From Aldrovandia affinis (lineage: Eukaryota > Chordata > Actinopteri > Notacanthiformes > Halosauridae): a DNA stretch of 64,000 nt. Under the pieces are notes generated by a model. The model searched no databases. It was given only the letters and a program-made list of their open reading frames with translations, and had not been told where the DNA came from. This document shows positions 38,732 to 51,400 of this stretch, piece by piece (the first letter of the stretch is position 1; each line of letters starts with the position of its first letter). The DNA is taken from the NCBI GenBank assembly GCA_029706075.1, contig JAINUG010000227.1, positions 313,001-377,000 of the forward strand, in the 5' to 3' direction. A program made the translations under genes and the position numbers.

Positions 38732-40950
38732 TCAGTCATCGTCGTCATCCTCGGAGGAGGAGTGCAGGACTCCGCCCCGGTCGTCGCGGTAACACTGAGC
38801 CATGGTGCGCAGTTGCTCCAGGGCTTCCTGCATCTCCCCGATCTCGGGTCCCTGGGACAGGAAGCTGGTCCCAACGCGGCGGGGGAGGGCACAGGCCCCG
38901 CGCTGCATCTCGGACAGCCAAGGGCCCAGGGCCGAGGAGGACTGCAGGCCAGAGAGCACCGGCAGGCTGGACACTGCAGGGGACAGGGGACAGAGCCACT
39001 CAGACAGACAGACAGACAGGATTCAATACCAGGCTGGACACTGCAGGGGACAGGGGACAGAGCCACTCAGACAGACAGGCTGGACACTGCAGGGGACAGA
39101 GTCACTCATACCACACTAACACCCATGGGTACATAGGTGCAACCTGACCAATACCAGATATGGTAAAAATTGTCCTCACTGTAGAAAATGAAAAAAAAAA
39201 ATCTAATTTGGGAGCCAAAAGGCAGTTTGTAGGTATTTTCGTCCTTTTTTCTATTCATTTTTATTACCCAGCACCCGCAAAATATTATGGATGTGCGTGT
39301 GCCTCTCGGAGGCTGTGTACATGGGTACGTGCACCCTCATGCTTAAGTACACTGAGAAATGGTCCTTTTTAAATTTCAAGGTAAACTTAAGTTTAAAAAA
39401 ACATTAAAAATTAGGGATTACAATGCTCTATCCCAATGCAGCTTTAAGTTGTCATCGTTAACCATCTCCATCAGAATCAGACTGCTGAATTGACACAAAC
39501 ACAGGGCGGGCACGCACGCTCGCACGCACACGCACGCACACGCACACGCACGCACACACACACACACACGCACACACACACACACAGTACATCCTGACAG
39601 AAGTCACACTCATTGGTGAATATACACAAATGTGTCTAACGCAGACAGAATAAAGTCACGGGTCATAAAGGGCGGTTCACCGGTGTTGGGGGGCGTGGTC
39701 TGGGGGCGCAAGAACCCCTGAGAGTCCAGGGAGGGGCTGAAAATGTGGGGGAAGGGAGGAGTCACTTTACTCGCGCTGGAGAGCAGCTGCAGCGCCCTAC
39801 AGAGGGAGAAAGGGAGGGATGGAGAGAGAGAGAGAGAGTGAGTGATGGAGAAATGCTTATTGTGTGATTCAGCAGGTTGCATCTTTGCATAGTGAGTACA
39901 GCACAGATATGGTCAACACCACTAACACCTCTACTAACTAAACTAAACAAGCGAAAAAAGCATAAGACATTTAAAAGATAAATCAAAATCAAAATGAGAG
40001 TTAAACAGCAAAGTTGAAAAAGGTGGGCATTTAGGTGTATTTTAAAAGTAGGCCCGAAAGTGCATATATAGGCTGTACATCAATAAAATATTTACTGATT
40101 TATAGATTTAACTATGCCAGCCTGTGTCACGTGTCTGCTTTCATATCATCCATTTAATTTGTTAGCATAAAAGAATGCATAAATATAGTGGTAGTTCCAT
40201 TTTTGGTTGATGGAAAAAATGTATGTTACAGGATTCATATTACGGTGTTCTGAAATTTTCTTTGCATTTTGGCCCCTAGTTTGACATACAGCCTCATCAG
40301 TGTGAGCTTCTGGGTAATACGAGCTTAGACTGTGGCTGCTATGCTGTAGGTGGAAGTTGCCCGTGAGCATTGGTCTGAAGGCAGTTTTGTGTTTTTGTTC
40401 CTAGTGGTTAAGGTTAGGATTTGAGGGGAGATAGCTGGTCCTGGATCAGTGCTTAGGGGCAGGTTCCCTTGAGCGGTTGCTAGGTGCGGAGCAGGGCTGG
40501 GCAGTACTCACAGTGGAGTGGCGGGGTAGCGGCTCCTCATGAAGCAGGCCAGTACCTCCTCTCCACTTCGTTCATCGTGTAGGGGGGTTGGGGGCTCCAT
40601 CCCGGGGGTCAGCAGGCTGGGGGGGGGGGGCAGGAGGGAGCAGGGGTCAGACAGTCAGCCACCAAGGCACCAGACAGTTCAGCAAACGGCCAGGATGTTA
40701 GAATAAATCTTTGCGCAATTCGGTTGAAACGCCAGACACTCACCTGACCAGGTTCTTCCCCTCAAGGCCCCTCAATGTCACCGATTGGCCGAAGCAGCAC
40801 GCGTTACTCAGCTCCGTGCAAGCCGACAGGGGTTTCCACGGCGATGTGTCCATGTACCCGCCCAGGGCGTCGGGAAGACAGCTGTCTTGCATCATGGGGA
40901 AGGGGATGGCTCCATATGCAGCCACCACCTAACACATACACACACACGCA

Positions 40951-40982
<32 letters not shown>

Positions 40983-40993
40983 CACACACAGAC

Positions 40994-41059
<66 letters not shown>

Positions 41060-41071
41060 ATAAACACACAC

Positions 41072-41128
<57 letters not shown>

Positions 41129-41158
41129 ACACACACAGAGACACATAAACATACACAT

Positions 41159-41221
<63 letters not shown>

Positions 41222-42670
41222 CACACACAATCACAGTTTTTCCCTCTCCAACCTTTTTGGGAGGGTTTTCCAACCTTATCTGATGTGGGTGCAGGCGTTT
41301 GTTCTATCCCAGCACTAAAGCACCCGATTCAGCTAATCACCTAACAACGGCCTTGAGTCAAGTGTTTCTAGTGTTGGGCTAGAACAAAACCTGCACCCAC
41401 ATGCGGCCTCTGGGTAAGACTCGATATCCCCACTTTAAGGCCTACTCTTCTTCCTCTCCGTTTCTCATATTCCACTTTATTTTATACCTGCGCTCTCCAA
41501 GTCTAAATGTACCACTATCACAGACCTAAAAAAAACCTGCTCCATGCAACATTAAAGTTCTATATTTCCATTAAAATCAGTAAATGTACCTTTTTGTTAT
41601 TCAACTGGCATTTACACTCCATTTAGAAAATAAGTTTAATCTTCCCTCACCTTCCTCCCAGAGACGGCCAGCGCATCTGCCAGCTGCCACATGGGGACGC
41701 TGTTGTACCTCAGCCTGTAGGACACAGTGAGGGAGTCCAGGGCCAAGGCCAGCACAGCACTGGAGTGGTACCACAGAGTGGGCTGGGGGAGGAGACACAA
41801 GGGGGTGGGGGTTGGGGTGTGTGTCAAATAATGCATCAAAAACCAACCAGTGGCATACATTCAACAGACTTAAATCCCTTATGTTTTTGGAGGCAGTACA
41901 TTGTAGGGAAAACTAACTTACAGGGCATTTTACAGCACTATCCCACTAAGGTCACAAGTGATTTTTTTAAATTAGTCATTTATACTACATTTTCCAAATG
42001 AACAAATAGCATCACCATGAAACTATAAATTAATTTCAACAACGTAGGCCTATTTAAATGACCAACCATCCTCAATATTATTTTCTGGCCACAACTCAAT
42101 ACTTGAATAATTTGGCCCATTCAGTAAGTAACACCATTACAGACAGGTTTAAGCAGAGAAAAAGATATTCATTACAAAAAGGGGAGATTGAGGGAGGTAT
42201 CTAACTCACATCGTAGTTAAGGTGCGGAAAGGAGACGGGCGAAGTCGGGCGTATGCCCAGCCCCCCTCTCAGGGTCAGAGGGCAAAAGAAAGAGCTGTGA
42301 TTGGCCAGATTGACTGTTGCCAAGGCGTAGTTCATCAGGTGGTAGAACTCCTTCACTGGACTCTGGAGCCAAAGCAAGATATTACAGTTATGCATGCACA
42401 CTAAACCTAACATACCTTTAACTGCATGGCAGTAACAGCACAACACTGAGAAAACACCACCATTAACACTTCCATTATCCTGCATTTTTACATCAAATCA
42501 ACCCCCTCACCCATTACGCACAGTGTCTGGATGATTGACAGGGGCCAGCCCCCACGTCAGGATTCCCCGCCCACCGTAGGAGTCATGCAACAGCTCTGTG
42601 ACCTTTGACCCCAAGCCTGAAAAGCCATCTGCAATATCGCACAGCACTTGAAACCCCTGTATCGGAAAGG

Positions 42671-42716
<46 letters not shown>

Positions 42717-44764
42717 GGGAGGGAAGATAAATGAACTGATTAACATGGTTGAATTAAGGAGCACAGAAAGACCATGAATCTATCACACACTCATAGAAGC
42801 TCTTGAAAAATTCCAAAGAAGGGCGACTAAACTGATACCTGGTATGTAAGGTAAAAGTTATGATGATAGACTTAAGGCACTCAATCTATTTAAACTTAGC
42901 AAACGGAGACTTAGGGGGGATTTGATTGAGTGTAGGTGTTCCTAAAAGGGATTAACGAAGTAAAATACCAAAGATTTTTTAAGATAAGTGGGGTCAGCAG
43001 AACAAGAGGCCACAGGTGGAAATTAGTTCAAGGCAAATCCGCACAGATATTAGGACGTTTTTCTTGACACAGAGAGTTGTCAACACCTGGAACAGCTTGC
43101 CAGGTCGGGTAGTAGAGGCAGAAACGCTTGGGCTATTCAAGTCCAGGCTAGATGTAGTACTAGATACTCTTTAGATTAGGACATGACGAGCCTAGATGGG
43201 CCGAACAGCCCGTTCTCATCATTATGTATTCTTATGTTTTATGTTCTAAATAAATCTTTCGTGAAAATAAATCTTTGAGGAAATGAAAGGCAGTCGCCAC
43301 AGTTGAGTTGAGTTCAGGCACAGAGTGTGGGGAGAGTGGTGGTCACCTGCAGGTAGTCGCACTCCTCCACAAAGAAGTGCAGCCGATCCTCCAGCTCTTC
43401 GAGCACCGCACCCTGGCACAGCGCCTCCCCCTGGCCAAAAGCCTCCAGGCGCTGGGACTCCCTGCACACACACATGCACGCGGTCAGAACACAACAGCTA
43501 AAAGCGCACGTCAGGTCCACAGGCTGTAGCCATTCTAGTCCGGATGGGTTATGGGCAAGGTAGAGTGCAGTGGTTCTCAAACCTGCGCAGATTAACCACA
43601 AAGAGGAGAGCAGGGATAGCGGAGGAGGTGCGGAGGAGGTGCGGAGGAGGTGCGGAGAAGGAGCAGAAGAGGTTCAGGGGAGCCGTACCCGTCGTGGTTA
43701 TACTGGTTGATGACGGAGATGGTGCGCGGGTGCAGGTGGATCCTCAGGAAGTCCGACCACACCCTCACGCTGCCCTCCAGCCTGTACAGCTTCTGAGCGC
43801 GCTCGAGGCTGCTGTTCACCGTCTCCATGGCAACAGCCCCTACGCGCAGCACAAGGTAAATGTTGAGGGGGAGGGGGGGGTTTGGGCGTGAGTGATACCA
43901 CAGCACCCACTCTGATCTATTTTTTGTTCACATCTCCATTTAACATGCCCCTAAATGACCTGTGTTTATCTTGGTTCTGTGTTGCTCAGTAGGTAGAGCA
44001 TGGTGCTGGCATGCATTCACTGTAAGTCGCGTTGGATAAAAGCGTCTGCTAAATGGCATACATTATATTATATTATCTTCTCACTGCTATGTGTGGCCCA
44101 TTCCTTCACTTAAACGGCATGTACAACGATGACACGGCTTTAAAAAGCACACTACAGGTTTGACGCTAGCCACTGCGACTGGGGTTCGATTCCACCGGCA
44201 CCGGGAAAATGGGGGGAAAACAGCAAAAATAATACATTTAAAAATGTAAAAAGCACACTACAGAAAAACATAGTGTCAGATAAAAAAATTTAAAAAGAAA
44301 AGAAAAAGTCTGCCACATAGTGGAAACAACAACTACTTGTGTGAGGCACCATAACACAGTTTAGAGTTCGGACTATCGGTCCCTTACCTGGGCATTGCTG
44401 CAAATGAGAGGTGTTGAATTCTGCCCCCGTCAGCATCTCCCCCTCCTGGACACAGAGAGTACTGTTACTGAATTCACTCACAGTGTTACTGCAGCCTCTC
44501 ACAGTGCAGAGGCAGTGACACTGGGTGATGGCAGACAGGCAATGTAAGGTAACAACACAATGGAAGAGCAGGAGAGGACACCGGTCAGAGAGACGAGGGT
44601 TGAGCAGAGAGTACTCACGTCCAGTTTGTCCAAATCCTGGAGAAAGATGTTCTTTGTTGGGGGGCTCTGTTTGTGGGTCATCACTTCCCCCCCCCTAAGA
44701 CAAAGAGCGACTCAGACATGACGTGTGCGACACACATACATACACCAAACATGCACATGCACAT

Positions 44765-44827
<63 letters not shown>

Positions 44828-46652
44828 GACAGAGAAAGGTGACTGACCATGTGAAGGCACTGGCCTCTTTTGTGGTTTCATACAGACTGCCCTCCAGTCT
44901 CAACGTTTGGAGACTGCCTGCAAGAGACAGAAACAGAACCGAGGGATAAAGATCTGTTCATGTTTCCAATGAAGCAGCCAAGCCAGCATACCGATGTCAC
45001 GTTCTGCAATGCATACATGTGCATTTACTATCATTTTAGATACAAAATGCACTGCGGTATTACTGTAGAACAGTGTAGCCGTGTTCCTGTACAACACTAA
45101 GGGTTGACCAATCATTATGGCAGTGATGTCACTATTGCTGCCATTCGATCACGCATTTCCGATGTTGTGAACAATATTACCCTTGAGATCCATGGCTATG
45201 AGGCGGGGGGTGTACGTGATGTGACCCCCGAGCGTGACGCCCTCCCGGAACAGCACATCACTCTGCAGTTCACTAGCGGGGGCCGCCGAATCGGGCTCAT
45301 AGGACAGGGCTGCATCCTGTATTACATAAGGGAGGGAGGGAGAGAGAGAGAGAGAGTGAAAATATGAGGGATAACATTCCTCTGTCATAATTACCACACA
45401 CATAATTGCCTGTTTTTACAGGACTAATGCTATAAGGACTAGTGCTATCAATGCAGACTTTAACAGGCACCACAATTTGGCTACACGCTGCTCAGTTTCA
45501 CCACACATTACATTTACATTACATTTACATATTTAGGCATTTAGCAGATGCTCTTATCCAGAGCGATTTACATAGTTTACATTTCTTTACATGCAATTCA
45601 TTTATACAGCTGGATATATTTTTTACTGAAGCAACTCAGGCTAAGTACGTTGCTCAAGGGTACAACGGCAGTGCCCCACCTGGGATTTTAACCTACAAAC
45701 CCAGTTCCCTAACAATTACACTACACTGCCGCCCACACTGTGCATTATCCTGTTGGTTTGCGCAGAATTACCGCGCAGCACCCCCCGTCGACAGAAAATG
45801 GAGCGCTCTAATAGTGGCCCAGCCTTTCGTATATTTTTCTGTATTTGGCCCTCAGTGGAAAAAGTTTGGACACCCCTGTTCTAGAACCTGGATTCTAGGA
45901 TCAAGACGTTCTAGAACCTGGATTCTAGGATCAAGACATTCTAGAATCTGGATTCTAGGATCAAGACGTTCCAGAATCTGGATTCTAGATTCGCAATTCA
46001 CGAGTAATCTGTACCCAGCTACTGTACGTGGCGAATGCACAACTGGCAATAAACCTGGAAAGGTAACGTTCCAGTAGATATGGAGATATTTTGGAGACAA
46101 TTATTTATTTTTTAATTGCTAACTGCTCGACTGCCGGCATTTATGATGATGATGTTGCCAGCACAGTTGTGATGCACATGAGAATGGTTTATATTCCTTA
46201 GCTAACGTTAGCTAGTGACCACATGCAGCAACAATTTCCCAGCGATAGATCATTGTGCCACCGAGGGTAGCTCTGTCTAGTTAGGACAGCGGCACGCCCA
46301 CCCAAACTTGTCGAACAATCGAGATTGTATACATATGTTCAAGCAAAACCAGACCAGCATGCTACCTAGCTGTGTAGCTAACTAAAGTCAGCTTAGCTAG
46401 CTACCACAATTATAAATGGATTGTACTTGTTCAAGATGATAGTAAATATGTATCCATAAGGTCCATATTAAATCATTATTGGCTAATATATTTAGCTAGC
46501 TCGCTAAATAAAGGCTCGCAACTAGCTCGCTAGCTAGCTAAATAAGATAAGCTAAGTTAGCTACTAACCTGTAAATTCCACCAATGTGTCCCGACAAAGT
46601 TTGAATAGTGTCCCAGCTGTATGGTCACTATCTCTCTACACACGCTACCCAT
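38732..46652 (-). CDS. msto1: Misato homologue 1, complete, 14 coding exons
   Basis: Tubulin/FtsZ-related protein that controls mitochondrial distribution and fusion from the cytosol and outer membrane. Exons: 46569-46652, 45181-45316, 44848-44917, 44619-44694, 44388-44445, 43689-43839, 43347-43461, 42522-42656, 42210-42362, 41651-41782, 40744-40928, 40512-40616, 39681-39796 and 38732-38973. They total 1758 nt (585 residues), all phases agree and all introns are GT-AG. Markers: [20 protein letters not shown] (start), [114 protein letters not shown] and an acidic SSSEDDDDD end. The length matches human MSTO1 (570) and the exon number appears the same. It is head-to-head with tmem79. Confidence 0.96.
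38963..39110. repeat. Three tandem copies of the msto1 last-exon acceptor region
   Basis: 'ggctggacactgcagggga' followed by 'caggggacagagccactcag' occurs at 38965, about 39032 and 39079. The first copy contains the exon 14 start; the other two lie within intron 13. The copies are joined by short CAGA repeats. Confidence 0.9.
39506..39590. repeat. (AC)n microsatellite, degenerate
   Basis: Mixed ACGC and AC units in msto1 intron 13 (38974-39680). Nothing else is seen there apart from the acceptor copies. Confidence 0.85.
39797..40511. other. msto1 intron 12
   Basis: Starts with (GA)n to about 39838 at the acceptor of exon 13. The remainder has no recognised gene or repeat. Confidence 0.45.
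40929..41232. repeat. (AC)n array, about 300 bp
   Basis: Interrupted AC repeat starting next to the acceptor of msto1 exon 11 (40928). The rest of intron 10 (41232-41650) shows nothing. Confidence 0.95.
41783..42209. other. msto1 intron 9
   Basis: No gene, RNA or recognised repeat. Confidence 0.4.
42764..43245 (+). mobile_element. LINE 3' end, decayed reverse-transcriptase C-terminus
   Basis: In broken frames it reads [13 protein letters not shown], then [20 protein letters not shown], then 'ttaggacgtttttcttgac' (DVFLT type), then 'gatgggccgaacagcccgtt' and 'cttatgttttatgttcta'. These are the last part of a CR1/L2-like LINE ORF2 and its 3' UTR. It lies in msto1 intron 7, which also has (GA)n at 42670-42713. 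Confidence 0.8.
43980..44075 (+). repeat. Short tRNA-head SINE with L2-type tail
   Basis: 'tgctcagtaggtagagcatg' is A-box-like, then 'ggataaaagcgtctgctaaa' is the L2-type tail; the middle is lost. msto1 intron 5. Confidence 0.6.
44155..44235 (+). repeat. SINE fragment
   Basis: Has 'gccactgcgactggggttcg' and 'attccaccggc' as in the SINE head at 17880-18230. Confidence 0.55.
44767..44825. repeat. (AC)n microsatellite
   Basis: In msto1 intron 3, ending about 20 bp beyond the exon 3 donor. Confidence 0.9.
45507..45737 (-). mobile_element. tRNA-derived SINE with L2-type tail
   Basis: On minus: head 'tgtagtgtaattgttaggga' (A-box), weak B-box, body, then 'cgctctggataagagcatct' and TGTAA-like repeats. 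Closely similar to 49013-49237. msto1 intron 1. Confidence 0.8.
45740..45878. mobile_element. hAT-type MITE fragment
   Basis: Ends with 'agtttggacacccctg', the inverse of the CAGGGGTGTCCAAACT terminus of fish hAT elements. The other terminus was not found, so it is truncated. Confidence 0.5.
45879..45990. repeat. 30-bp tandem repeat, 3.7 copies
   Basis: Unit 'ttctagaacctggattctag' plus 'gatcaagacg'; copies at 45879, 45909, 45939 and 45969 (partial). Each full unit has TTCTAGAA or a one-base variant. Confidence 0.9.
45991..46568. other. msto1 intron 1, proximal part
   Basis: Rich in 'gctagctagc' and 'gctaacgttagc' words, with no gene. Confidence 0.4.
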
Positions 46653-47580
46653 CTTATTCTGAATATACCTACTCTCTGGTAAACTAAAATATTAAAAAAA
46701 TGTTAATACAAAAAATCAAATCATCTTCTCAAATTTTCAATATAATGACAACCTAGCTGAACCTAGCTGAACCTCGCCGTGACTTGACTGCAGGCATGAC
46801 AACAGCTTTGTGTCTCAACCTACCCTGCTCTCGTTCAGTATGTCCCGCCCCTTTCATCCGTCAAAATTCAAATTTCAATTGGATAAAACATAATCAACAT
46901 ATTTCTATGATTGGTTGTGGTTGTAGTTCGGTTTCACTTCCCAGACAACAACACGTGTAGCTCAGAGCATTCTGATTGGAGCAGAAATATAAATCCACAA
47001 CGCTATTGGTTTCACTAGTTGTAAACACTATATGCAAGGTTGAGCCGGCAGATACGTTCCGTGAACTTTCTATTTTCCTAAACGAGATATCAGGTAGCTA
47101 CCTAGCTCCCAACGGTGTTCCTCTATTGTTGTATCAGTAACCTACTGTTTATACTGAGCTTGCTTTTTATTACAGTGCTGAACCACACCTTAAACAAGGT
47201 TCCTTCCTTTTTGCAGATACTGTTCCTTCAATTTTCACAATCACTTATTCAATGACTTTGATCAAGGATGTTTATAAACCAGCTTGGTTGGATCTAGTTA
47301 TAAGGTGTTATACAATTATTAAATTAACATCCGCGATGCACACGCAACATATTATAACTATTTGAACTGACCCAACACTATATTGGCACTTTATATGCCT
47401 AATTAAAAATGTATCGGTGGCAAGTAGACTGAGACGGAAACGGCGACGGGGGAGAGACACATGACGTTGCGTCACCTTTAAAACTTTTACCTAGCCACAC
47501 CTGTCACCAACTCGCCCCTCCTTCGCAAGTTTCACAATACATAACAGGGACTGCAATTACGTGAGATCACGAAGCGAATC
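46653..47580. promoter_or_regulatory. msto1/tmem79 divergent promoter region
   Basis: The two genes point away from each other across this gap. Several ATTGG (inverted CCAAT) boxes occur near 46911, 46976 and 47005, fitting NF-Y sites. No TATA box is placed convincingly. No ORF is supported. Confidence 0.45.
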
Positions 47581-48410
47581 GACGGCACAAGGGTCGTAAT
47601 AATTGCGGCGTTCGAACTTTATGGCTGGTAAGAGTCTCAAAACGACAACTCTACTCTTTCTTTTAAAGTTAGCCAGCCACGCATTTAAGAGCGGTTTCCT
47701 TACGGATAACGATCAGTTTCGGTGTCCCGTGTGGGTTTCGTATCGAACCTGTCTTTCTTGAACTGACGTATTATGCCCAGCGTTTCCTACCTGTGGCAAA
47801 TTGGCACCTTTCGTTTGTGTTGCATTACTTTCCGTTGTTCATAAAACTGTTGTTTTATAATGGTCTCACTCTTAATTCTGCTGGGCTAATATATGGGACT
47901 GTTTTAAGTAGAGGGTGGATTACATTTGTTCACAATGCCGTTTGAGAAAGGTGAGGCCAAACAGTAGAATTTGTGCGGAAAAAATAACACCACCGCCAGC
48001 TAAATCTAAACTCTATTTGGTTGCGAATGTAGACGAGTTCAGATTTGACGGTAACATGCAATTTGCTATTGAAATGGGAACGGCGTGTAAACAGCTACCA
48101 AAACCTGTTTTTTCTCTTTTCAGATTTGAGTAGGAGGAAAGCGGAAGAGCGTGGAATTGATAATTGACGCTTGGAGACTTTGCCTTCTCTTTGTGGCGAA
48201 GCAGAGAGCGAGAGAAAGCGGAGAGGGAGAAACATAATGTACACGCCCAAAGGTGGGCATGCATAGAGTCCGTAACTGACAGCGCCACCCAAACAGACAG
48301 CAGGACATTCACACAGGTGCACATAAAGACAGACATCACAGAGTTGCCAGGAAACCAGCCCGTGAACCTTGGACAGAAAAACCAAGGGGCCTCCCAAAAC
48401 TAGCGGGGCC
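47581..48410 (+). other. tmem79: tmem79 5' UTR exons (inferred)
   Basis: A donor 'ggctg|gtaagag' ends a first exon at 47627. A pyrimidine tract and AG give an acceptor opening an exon at 48124, which runs into the coding sequence. The leader has a 9-codon upstream ORF at 48237-48266. Confidence 0.5.
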
Positions 48411-51400
48411 ATGGCAGAACCCCAAACACCAGGGAGGGAGAGTGCAGAGGAGGTGATGGTCAGCTCTGCCAGGCTGGAGCCTAGCACCTTGCAGTGGCCT
48501 GGGGACAAAGAGAGAGGGAAAGAGGGGGAGAGAAGAGACGAGAAGAGGGGAGTGGGAGTGGGAGGGGAGAAAGAGGGTAAGGTGGAGAAGAGAGGCAAGG
48601 GCAGCATGGAGTCCGTGTCTTCCTCGTGGAGGGGGCAGGAGAGTCGGACGGAGAGCGAGAGAGAGCTGGGGGGCAAGGGGAGCGGGACGGAGGCAGGGTG
48701 GGCGGAGGTGGAGAAGGCGAGAGAGGCAGGGATGAGTGTACAAGGGATGGCGGACCGCGTTCAGCTGGAGGGAGCGGAGGAGGATGCCAGCGCGGGGAAC
48801 TGGATGCCGGAGAAAGCCGCCCAGGTGTTCAGCCCCAACGTTCGGATACTGCACCCCTCCAGCAAGTACGAGGCCCCGGGGGAAGGGGCCACCCTGAGGG
48901 TGGGTGGAACGGAGACGAGCCCCTTGCTTGGCCCCCAGGGGACTCCACCAGATGCTTATTACCATGACTGGTCCAGAGAGACCAACCCACCAAAATGTGA
49001 GTAGGATTGGCGTATTTACATTTTAGGCATTTAGCAGATGCTCTTATCCAGAGCGACTTACACAGTTGACATTTCTTTACATACAATCCATTTATACAGC
49101 TGGATATTTTTACTGAAGCAATTCAGGTTAAGTACCTTGGTCAAGGATACAACGGCAGTGCCCCACTTGGGAATTGAACCTGCAACCTTTGCGTTACAAG
49201 TCCAGTTCCCTAACCATTACACTACTCTGTGGCCCATGGACTCCAGTGGTAATTCATGTCTAATGCAAATTTCTTCTACTACTGTCATTTCACACTAATA
49301 TTCAATGCATACTGTAGTGATCACGCCTATCGGGTGGGGTGATGTCATTGGAAAAAGCATTGTGTCAGGCCATTCAGCCTTCTCACAGGGCCTAGCCTTT
49401 TAGCGATGAGGTAATGTCACTGAACTGCAGAATGGGAGGACCAGGATTCGGTTCCCACATCCGACAGCAAAGCTCTTTATCTGCTCGAGAATCATTCTCT
49501 CGCCCCAATATCAGACGGCTGTGATTGAGCGATAACAGAACATATGATAAATAAATCCTAACAGGTTCATTGCCAAGCACAAACTACAGAACATTAACTG
49601 TGACCTCCCCATCACATCAATAAAAACATCCAAGATTTCTGATAGGCTAGAATGTTGTTTCAGTAAGGGGGGGACGTAAAAATGCATTACATTTGTAAAC
49701 TGTAATGATATGTATTTATTTAAATGTGTATTTTATGTTGTGTGTGTAGTGTAAATAATATGCTTCTTGAAGACTAAATGCAAAAGTGCTTATGTGTATG
49801 AACTTGTGTATGATTGTATCTTATAAACCTGTATGGGCTGGGCACCATTAGGTTCAAGACGCTAATATAAAATCAATCAAATGCAAGAAAGATTTTAAAC
49901 CTGCATCAAATTGGTCAGCAATCAAAACTGTAGCAGCAATCAAGAATTGTAAAACTATACCATTCCTGGGGTTCAGCTCTACACCATGTGACACACACAA
50001 GTATTGTATTAGGCTTAGGAATTATTTTCTGCATTGATTGCTTTATTGCTACCTTTGAATTGTGGCTACAGATTTACCTACAGGGTCCTAGTTTAACTAT
50101 GTGGTTGCTCCTAGCACCTAGGAACTGTACTTCCCACTAGGGTGGCTTTCAGCTAAACTGTTCTTGACTACGGTTAACACTTTGTTGTATGTCGCTCTGG
50201 ATAAGAGCGTCTGCCAAATGCCTGTAATGTAATAATAATGTAACAAGTAAGGCCCTGCACAAAATGTGTACACTGTTTTATACACCAGGTATCACTGAGC
50301 TGCCGTGGTGGCTGGCTGTTGTTTTCTCCTTTGAATCGGTAACCAATTCAAACTCGAGAAACCAGGTGCCTGTCTCACGAAGGAAGTTCAACATAGTCAG
50401 GGTATCTTTGCATTAGCCGGCTACCCAAAGCCTAACAAAAGCAATTGCGGCTAACCTGTCTCACGACGGTGGTTATCAACTCACTCTTTCATCCCTGTTT
50501 TTTTCGATCGAGCTATACGAGCATGTGCACACAAAAGGGCACAGCCACAGCCACAGTTTGTAACACAGCCAATCGCATGAAACATGAAGAGATCCAGAGC
50601 ACTGTCTTGTGAAGCAGGATTGGTGAGTTAGCGAGCTAACTTTTGGCTTAACCCTGGGTTTGCGGTCTCACGACTGTGGCTCACCCAGGGCTGCGGTGAT
50701 GGGAATGTGAGTGCAATCTATTGCACCAATCACTCTCTGGAATCCTATGAGAAAATTACACCGCACTTAATATGCAACAGTAAATTGTATTAATTATTGA
50801 TAACTATATATATGAATTATATGAACTGTATGTTTGCTCAGGTTCTCCGCATCACCAATGGAATACGTATATATCGCAGTTTGCTGCACAGTGATCGCGT
50901 GGCTTCACGAATGGTATTTGTGCGGCTCTAGAAGCTTGCAAAGATACAATATTCCCTCCGCGGAGAATCTGTATCTCTGATGTAAAAAAACCTGATTACG
51001 CAATCCTCTAGGATTGATGAGGCCATTTTCCAGAGAGCTGATTGGTGAGGGGGCAGCCTTTTTATAGGATTGGATCCGTTAGCCTGAACTTAACCTACTC
51101 CGGAGCAGGTTAGGTTCATGCCATAAGTTTCCATATCGATGCAACCCGGTTAAAAGTGAGCCACAGTCGTGAAACCAAAAACTCAGGGTTAAGCCCAAAT
51201 GAGCTCACTAACCCACTAATCCTGCTTCGTGAGACAGGCCCTGGTGAAGTGAGTTCACTGTGTAATCGACTGCTTTAGTTGATAGTTGATCAATTAAGTG
51301 CTGAGTAAGGACAAAAACCACACCAGGTGGCTGTCCGGGACCAGGATTGAGGACCCCTCTTGGACGCAATAGTACAATGACATCTTCAGGAACATTGAGT

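Noticed and set aside
38366..39136. 256-residue plus-strand ORF
   Set aside because: Antisense to the msto1 last exon and 3' UTR and running into the tandem repeats; no family resemblance.
45442..46077. 211-residue plus-strand ORF
   Set aside because: Runs through a SINE, a hAT fragment and the 30-bp tandem repeat in msto1 intron 1; chance opening.
47915..48133. Small Cys-containing ORF upstream of tmem79
   Set aside because: Crosses the acceptor used by the tmem79 leader exon and has no recognisable family; probably intron.
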